Notes under the pieces: generated by a model
The model's database searches: none
Told to the model about the DNA's origin: nothing
Seen by the model: the letters and a program-made list of their open reading frames with translations, nothing else
Shown: in pieces, positions 59,620 through 64,000 of the stretch
Numbering within the stretch: position 1 is the first letter of the stretch
Layout of the letters: each line of letters begins with the position of its first letter
Origin: an uncultured Saprospiraceae bacterium
Lineage (GTDB): Bacteria > Bacteroidota > Bacteroidia > Chitinophagales > Saprospiraceae
Assembly: GCA_938015435.1 (NCBI GenBank)
Contig: CALLPN010000017.1
Coordinates: 1-64,000 of the forward strand
DNA: 64,000 nucleotides
Direction: 5' to 3'
Position numbers and translations under genes: made by a program

Positions 59620-59664
59620 AAAAATCGATCATATTAGCACTCATGTGCCATATGATCGATTTTT
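59620..59664. terminator. Strong hairpin / terminator
   Basis: AAAAATCGATCATAT-TAGCACTCATGTGCC-ATATGATCGATTTTT, with inner GCAC/GTGC pairing. Confidence 0.85.
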
Positions 59665-59746
59665 ATTTAATTGATAATCAAATCAGCATTCCCACAACTG
59701 AATTCGCCGCTATTTGTTTTCTTTGTCTGTCAAAGCGATCTATACT

Positions 59747-60295
59747 ATGAAAATATATACTAAGACTGGAGATAAAGGCACAACTGGACTATTTGGTGGT
59801 GCTAGAGTATCCAAAGACGATATACGTATCGAGGCATACGGAACACTGGATGAACTCAATTCATTCATCGGAACGTTGCTCTCAAGTATGGATATCAAAG
59901 GTCAAAACGAAATATTGACTGAAGTCCAGAATAGACTTTTTACTATTGGTTCTAATCTCGCATCTGATCCAAGTAAAGATATGATTACACCAGATTTGGC
60001 AGAGGTGGATATTAAGATATTAGAAGATGCGATGGATAATATGAATGAAAATTTAGCACCTCTTAGAGCTTTTATTCTTCCTGGTGGATCAGTAGCTGTC
60101 GGTCTAGCTCATCAGTGTCGTACGATTTGCCGAAGAGCAGAAAGAAGGGTAGTTACGCTTAGTAATGTATCTACGGTAGATGGTCATATTGGAAGGTATC
60201 TCAACAGATTGTCTGATTACCTGTTTGTCTTGGGGCGTAAGATTGCTATGGAACAAGGGGTCACAGAAGTTAACTGGGTGCCAAGAAAGAAATAG
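59747..60295 (+). CDS. Cob(I)yrinic acid a,c-diamide adenosyltransferase (PduO type)
   Basis: MKIYTKTGDKGTTGLFGGARVSKDDIRIEAYGTLDELNSFIG; CRTICRRAERRVV. Confidence 0.93.
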   Translation: MKIYTKTGDKGTTGLFGGARVSKDDIRIEAYGTLDELNSFIGTLLSSMDIKGQNEILTEVQNRLFTIGSNLASDPSKDMITPDLAEVDIKILEDAMDNMNENLAPLRAFILPGGSVAVGLAHQCRTICRRAERRVVTLSNVSTVDGHIGRYLNRLSDYLFVLGRKIAMEQGVTEVNWVPRKK

Positions 60296-60323
60296 TAGCT
60301 TTTGTGAAGGCTCATTGCAATAT

Positions 60324-60355
60324 TTTCCTTTAAGGACTGGAGTCCTTAAAGGAAA
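60324..60355. repeat. Perfect 15-bp-arm palindrome
   Basis: TTTCCTTTAAGGACT-GG-AGTCCTTAAAGGAAA. Confidence 0.95.
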
Positions 60356-60381
60356 GGCCTCTTCATCGATAAGAAATAATA

Positions 60382-60418
60382 GCTTTCGATTAAGTGCTCC
60401 CGCCCTCTGAACTAAAGC
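60382..60418. repeat. REP-like hairpin, copy C
   Basis: GCTTTCGATTAAGTGCTCCCGCCCTCTGAACTAAAGC; shares GCTCCCGCCCT core with copies A and B. Confidence 0.75.
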
Positions 60419-60452
60419 TAAAATCTAAAAGGGCTGCCTTTCTAACTTAAGT

Positions 60453-61037
60453 CTAAGCCAACTGAGCCTTAGTATCGTAAGAATAGTAATGCACTAATTC
60501 ATATCCTCCAAAAAGTATAGCTGTGAAGGCTAAATTACTTATAACAGAAGTCTTCAGGAATGGGAGTGCTGCTGTAAAGCAAGCTGCTAATCCAGCGCTA
60601 TTCATAGGATAAATGGTACCGCTCATCCACGTACCGAAGTTAGATACAATGAAGAATATCAGTGAAGCGCTCAATGCTGTAATCGCTAGTGTCGCAGGAT
60701 TCCATTTTTTGAGAACTTTGGCACCTAAAAGGATCATGAAGAATGCCGATATATATACAGTAGGCATATAGTCAGCATACCAAACGATACCCTCCACATC
60801 AGGGTAAAACATACGACTCACCGTGTTATTGATTAATAGATCAGAAAAGAACCATGCGATAAGTGGCGTGATAGCCGCTAGTGCCTTCCATCCAAGATAT
60901 GCTCCAGAGAATAAAGCAATACTCTCCATAGCTGTAAAGTTGGGCATATGAGGGATCAACCTACTGATTACTGCAGCAGCGGCTGTAGCGATAATAAATC
61001 CTATTGCAAGCGTACTTCCTTTCTTTTCTGTTTTCAT
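60453..61037 (-). CDS. DUF6580-like membrane protein
   Basis: Start MKTEKKGSTLAIGFIIATAAAAVISRLIPHMPNFTAMESIALFSGAYLG. Confidence 0.72.
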   Translation of the reverse strand: MKTEKKGSTLAIGFIIATAAAAVISRLIPHMPNFTAMESIALFSGAYLGWKALAAITPLIAWFFSDLLINNTVSRMFYPDVEGIVWYADYMPTVYISAFFMILLGAKVLKKWNPATLAITALSASLIFFIVSNFGTWMSGTIYPMNSAGLAACFTAALPFLKTSVISNLAFTAILFGGYELVHYYSYDTKAQLA

Positions 61038-61201
61038 CTGTGGTATCTTTATATTCCCCAAAGATATGGAATAGATACTAATATGACAGGGAATAATGTA
61101 GAAATGAAGAGAGAGACTTCGTCTCATTGATTATCGTATGGCTTAGGACGTATGTTTTCTTTCTATTGTATCTCATTCAGCTTCAGCATCTATCGGCTTA
61201 G

Positions 61202-61209
61202 TATATTTG
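61202..61209 (+). promoter_or_regulatory. TAnnTTTG promoter -7 element
   Basis: TATATTTG, 32 nt before ATG at 61241; no clear -33 box. Confidence 0.4.
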
Positions 61210-61240
61210 ATTCTTACTCTTGATCTTGTACCTTTAGGCT

Positions 61241-62173
61241 ATGTATTTTAAGCAAGCTAAAGAAGGGTTTAACGAGTGGTGGATGTATCTAGCAACCATA
61301 TTTCTTCTTGTCTTCGGTTATGGAGTAGGACAGTTGCCGTTAGTTTGGGCTCAGACTAATGCGATAGAGAGCAATGCTGATATAGGTACCGCGGAGGTAG
61401 AGCGATTCACCGAGACGATGGATTTCGGTATTCTTCATATTGACAATAACCTGGGCTTACTACTCATGTTTACGATTTTCATTGGTGCTACGATCTTCTT
61501 TTTATTGGGAGTTAAGTTTATTCATAGAAAAAGCCTCAAAGGCTTGATTACTCATAGATCTCGAATCAACTGGCCCAAAGTATTTTTTGGTCTGATAGTA
61601 TGGCTATTCTTTATGTCATTTTTTGAAATTATACTTTATTTTATAAGTCCAGAGACCTACTACTTTAATGCGGACTGGGGAAAAGTGTTGATTCTCTTAG
61701 CGATTTGTCTCACCGTACTGCCTATACAGACGACTCTCGAAGAACTCTTATTTAGGTCTTATCTAATGAAAGGTATTGGACTCTATGCTAAGTCTAAATG
61801 GATACCGCTCATTATCACGTCGTTATTATTTGGTCTAGTGCATGGTTCTAATCCAGAAGTAGCTAAATATGGTATAGTACCGATGCAACTTTATTATATA
61901 TCTGCTGGTCTTCTATTAGGGATTATGACAATTATGGATGATGGCCTTGAGTTAGCTATAGGTGTGCATGCGGCAACCAATATATACGGAGCATTGTTTG
62001 TATGTTATGATGGGAGTGTATTGCAGACAGATAGTATATGGCATGTTACGGATATCAATGCATGGACGATGGCCGGAGTATTTATATTATCAGGGATTAT
62101 ATTTTTGATGATTTCCAAGAAGATGTTCGATTGGGGATCATGGAGTAAATTGACAGAGAAAATTGAATTATAA
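61241..62173 (+). CDS. CPBP-family (CAAX-like) intramembrane protease
   Basis: TTLEELLFRSYLMKGI; LLFGLVHGSNPE; LAIGVHAATNIYGALF. Confidence 0.9.
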   Translation: MYFKQAKEGFNEWWMYLATIFLLVFGYGVGQLPLVWAQTNAIESNADIGTAEVERFTETMDFGILHIDNNLGLLLMFTIFIGATIFFLLGVKFIHRKSLKGLITHRSRINWPKVFFGLIVWLFFMSFFEIILYFISPETYYFNADWGKVLILLAICLTVLPIQTTLEELLFRSYLMKGIGLYAKSKWIPLIITSLLFGLVHGSNPEVAKYGIVPMQLYYISAGLLLGIMTIMDDGLELAIGVHAATNIYGALFVCYDGSVLQTDSIWHVTDINAWTMAGVFILSGIIFLMISKKMFDWGSWSKLTEKIEL

Positions 62174-62191
62174 ATAGATAAATTTCAAATT

Positions 62192-62743
62192 ATGAATAAT
62201 AAGAAGATTGTAAAGAAGCTCAAGAAGTATAAAGAAGAAGGTAAATTCTTTAGTCTTCTATCTAAGTATGATGATAACTATACCTCAGCTGTAGTATTAG
62301 ATGTGAATGATGATTTCGTCGTTTTACAAGAGTTTTTCGAATTTAAGAATATTACAAAATCAATTCTTCCTATATCGACGATTGAGTCTCTTAGAAGAAA
62401 TGAAAACGACAAGTATCACCAATCGATATTACAAGGAGAAGGACTACTGAAGAAGAAGAAAAAGAAGTACCCAGTAGATATTAGCTCTTGGAAATCAGTA
62501 TCAAAATCATTAAAGGCTTCAAAACTTTCTGTGATTATAGATTGCGAAAGAGTCAAGGATGATTATTTCGGAATAGGGCAGGTAAAGCTAGTGAATAAAG
62601 ACTCGTTAGAAATCAGATATTTTGACGCCCAAGGAGTATTGGATGAGACCAACACAAGATTTCCATTTGATATCATTACTAAACTAAGTTTTGATAGTCA
62701 ATATGCCAATATATTTTCAAAGTATACAAGGAAGATTAAGTAA
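62192..62743 (+). CDS. Hypothetical protein
   Basis: 183-aa ORF 18 nt downstream of the protease gene; no family recognised. Confidence 0.6.
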   Translation: MNNKKIVKKLKKYKEEGKFFSLLSKYDDNYTSAVVLDVNDDFVVLQEFFEFKNITKSILPISTIESLRRNENDKYHQSILQGEGLLKKKKKKYPVDISSWKSVSKSLKASKLSVIIDCERVKDDYFGIGQVKLVNKDSLEIRYFDAQGVLDETNTRFPFDIITKLSFDSQYANIFSKYTRKIK

Positions 62744-62783
62744 GGGAGCTCATCTTTGCAAAGTTTTAAAATTAAAATTGAAT

Positions 62784-64000
62784 ATGAAATTATTATTACA
62801 AACGCTTTTTATAGCAATCCTAACATTACCAATCAGTACCATAGCTAATGCTCAAGCAGATCGCTGGCAACAATCCATTAAGTACAAGATGGATATTGAT
62901 ATGGATGTAAAGAAAAATCAATACAAAGGCAAGCAGTACATTCAATATGTCAACAACTCTCCGGATGCGTTAAACAAAGTTTTTTACCATATGTACTTCA
63001 ATGCTTTTCAGCCTAATAGTATGATGGATGTAAGATCACGAAACATAGCGGATCCAGATCGTAGAGTTGGCGATAGAATCTCATTACTCAAAGATGACGA
63101 GATCGGTTACATCAAAGTAAATTCACTCAAGCACCAAGGTGAAAAAGTGAAATACGAAATGGTAGGTACGATATTAGAAGTGACTCTAAATACACCAATA
63201 GCGCCAGGAAGCAGTACTTTATTTGAGATGGATTTTGATGCTCAAATCCCTTTGCAAGTGAGAAGGTCTGGACGTGATAGTGCTGAAGGTGTAAGGTTCT
63301 CCATGTCGCAATGGTATCCTAAGATGGCGAACTATGATTATCAAGGATGGCATGCTAATCCATACGTAGGAAGAGAGTTTTATGGGATATGGGGAGATTA
63401 TGCAGTAACGATTCATATCGATAAGGATTATGTAGTAGGTGCAACTGGTCAACTTCAAAATATGGACGAGATTGGATACGGATATGGCAAAGGAAAATCA
63501 AAAGCGAAGAAGGGAAAAATTACGTATAAATTCTTAGCTCAAAATGTTCATGATTTTGCTTGGGGTGCAGATCCTGATTACACACATGAGACTTTTCAGG
63601 TAGAGGATGGACCATTACTTCACTTCTTATATCAGCCAGGCGAAAAGACGACAGAAAATTGGCAAAACCTTCCTAAAGCGATGGCCGCAGCTTACAAGTG
63701 GATGAGCGCTAGATATGGCGAGTACCCTTATGCTAATTACTATTTTGTACAAGGTGGTGATGGTGGTATGGAATACCCACAACTTACATTGATCACAGGA
63801 GAGAGAAGTTATGGAAGTCTAGTTGGTGTATCTATACACGAATGGATGCACAGTTGGTATCAGATGATATTAGCAACTAATGAAGCGCTATATCCATGGA
63901 TGGACGAAGGGTTTACATCTTTCGGTAGTACAGAGACTATGGACTACCTCAAGAAGGAAGGATTCGTACCAGGAGAGATCGCTGACAATCCTTTTTTAGG
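62784..64000 (+). CDS. M1-family metallopeptidase, 3'-truncated by window edge
   Basis: ATG at 62784, signal peptide MKLLLQTLFIAILTLPISTIANAQ; zinc-site-like HEWMHSWYQ..NEALYPWMDEGFTSF; open to base 64000; absent from ORF track. Confidence 0.9.
   Translation, partial: MKLLLQTLFIAILTLPISTIANAQADRWQQSIKYKMDIDMDVKKNQYKGKQYIQYVNNSPDALNKVFYHMYFNAFQPNSMMDVRSRNIADPDRRVGDRISLLKDDEIGYIKVNSLKHQGEKVKYEMVGTILEVTLNTPIAPGSSTLFEMDFDAQIPLQVRRSGRDSAEGVRFSMSQWYPKMANYDYQGWHANPYVGREFYGIWGDYAVTIHIDKDYVVGATGQLQNMDEIGYGYGKGKSKAKKGKITYKFLAQNVHDFAWGADPDYTHETFQVEDGPLLHFLYQPGEKTTENWQNLPKAMAAAYKWMSARYGEYPYANYYFVQGGDGGMEYPQLTLITGERSYGSLVGVSIHEWMHSWYQMILATNEALYPWMDEGFTSFGSTETMDYLKKEGFVPGEIADNPFL

Noticed and set aside
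59505-59750. 81-aa plus-strand ORF
   Set aside because: Starts at a TTG and reads straight through the strong 59620-59664 terminator hairpin; no recognisable protein.
1-64000. tRNA, rRNA or selenocysteine recoding signals
   Set aside because: Scanning intergenic gaps by eye found no convincing cloverleaf (TTCRANNC box with CCA-side stem) or rRNA sequence; a tRNAscan run would be needed to be certain.

Overview
AT-rich chromosomal window from a Bacteroidota organism. Lineage evidence is TamL/TamB, T9SS C-terminal sorting domains, DUF5687, and TAnnTTTG-type promoters. The gene content is mostly ordinary chromosomal: tamB-tamL, nhaB, dusB, nhaC-type antiporter, CCA-adding enzyme, TetM-like GTPase, GH16, OadGAB decarboxylase, aspartate kinase, thiolase, SSS symporter, two ABC ATPases, YggS, dNK, PduO-type adenosyltransferase, CPBP protease, and a truncated M1 peptidase that is missing from the ORF track. 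No rRNA, tRNA, CRISPR, transposase or prophage was found. Items most worth a second look: (1) a 5.3-15.7 kb block that looks like a stationary-phase or envelope-stress island (HPF-like, DUF697, MscS, DUF2383, two divergent full-length-paralogous XRE regulators, an ECF sigma with no visible anti-sigma, a YtxH/YqjE/YqjK-like trio, AI-2E transporter, Dps); (2) a dispersed ~230-bp non-coding repeat with two ~94%-identical copies 34 kb apart, one separating an ABC permease gene from its ATPase gene; (3) a REP-like hairpin family (GCTTTCGTTG...GCTCCCGCCCT...CAACTAAAGC) at two loci, with a local tandem amplification of one arm; (4) a 5 x 110-bp minisatellite between convergent genes; (5) an AlkB-like hydroxylase translationally overlapped with a Tat-lipoprotein sugar isomerase, next to a GMC dehydrogenase pair; (6) several unusual domain fusions. 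All calls are from reading sequence and translations; no database search was run.
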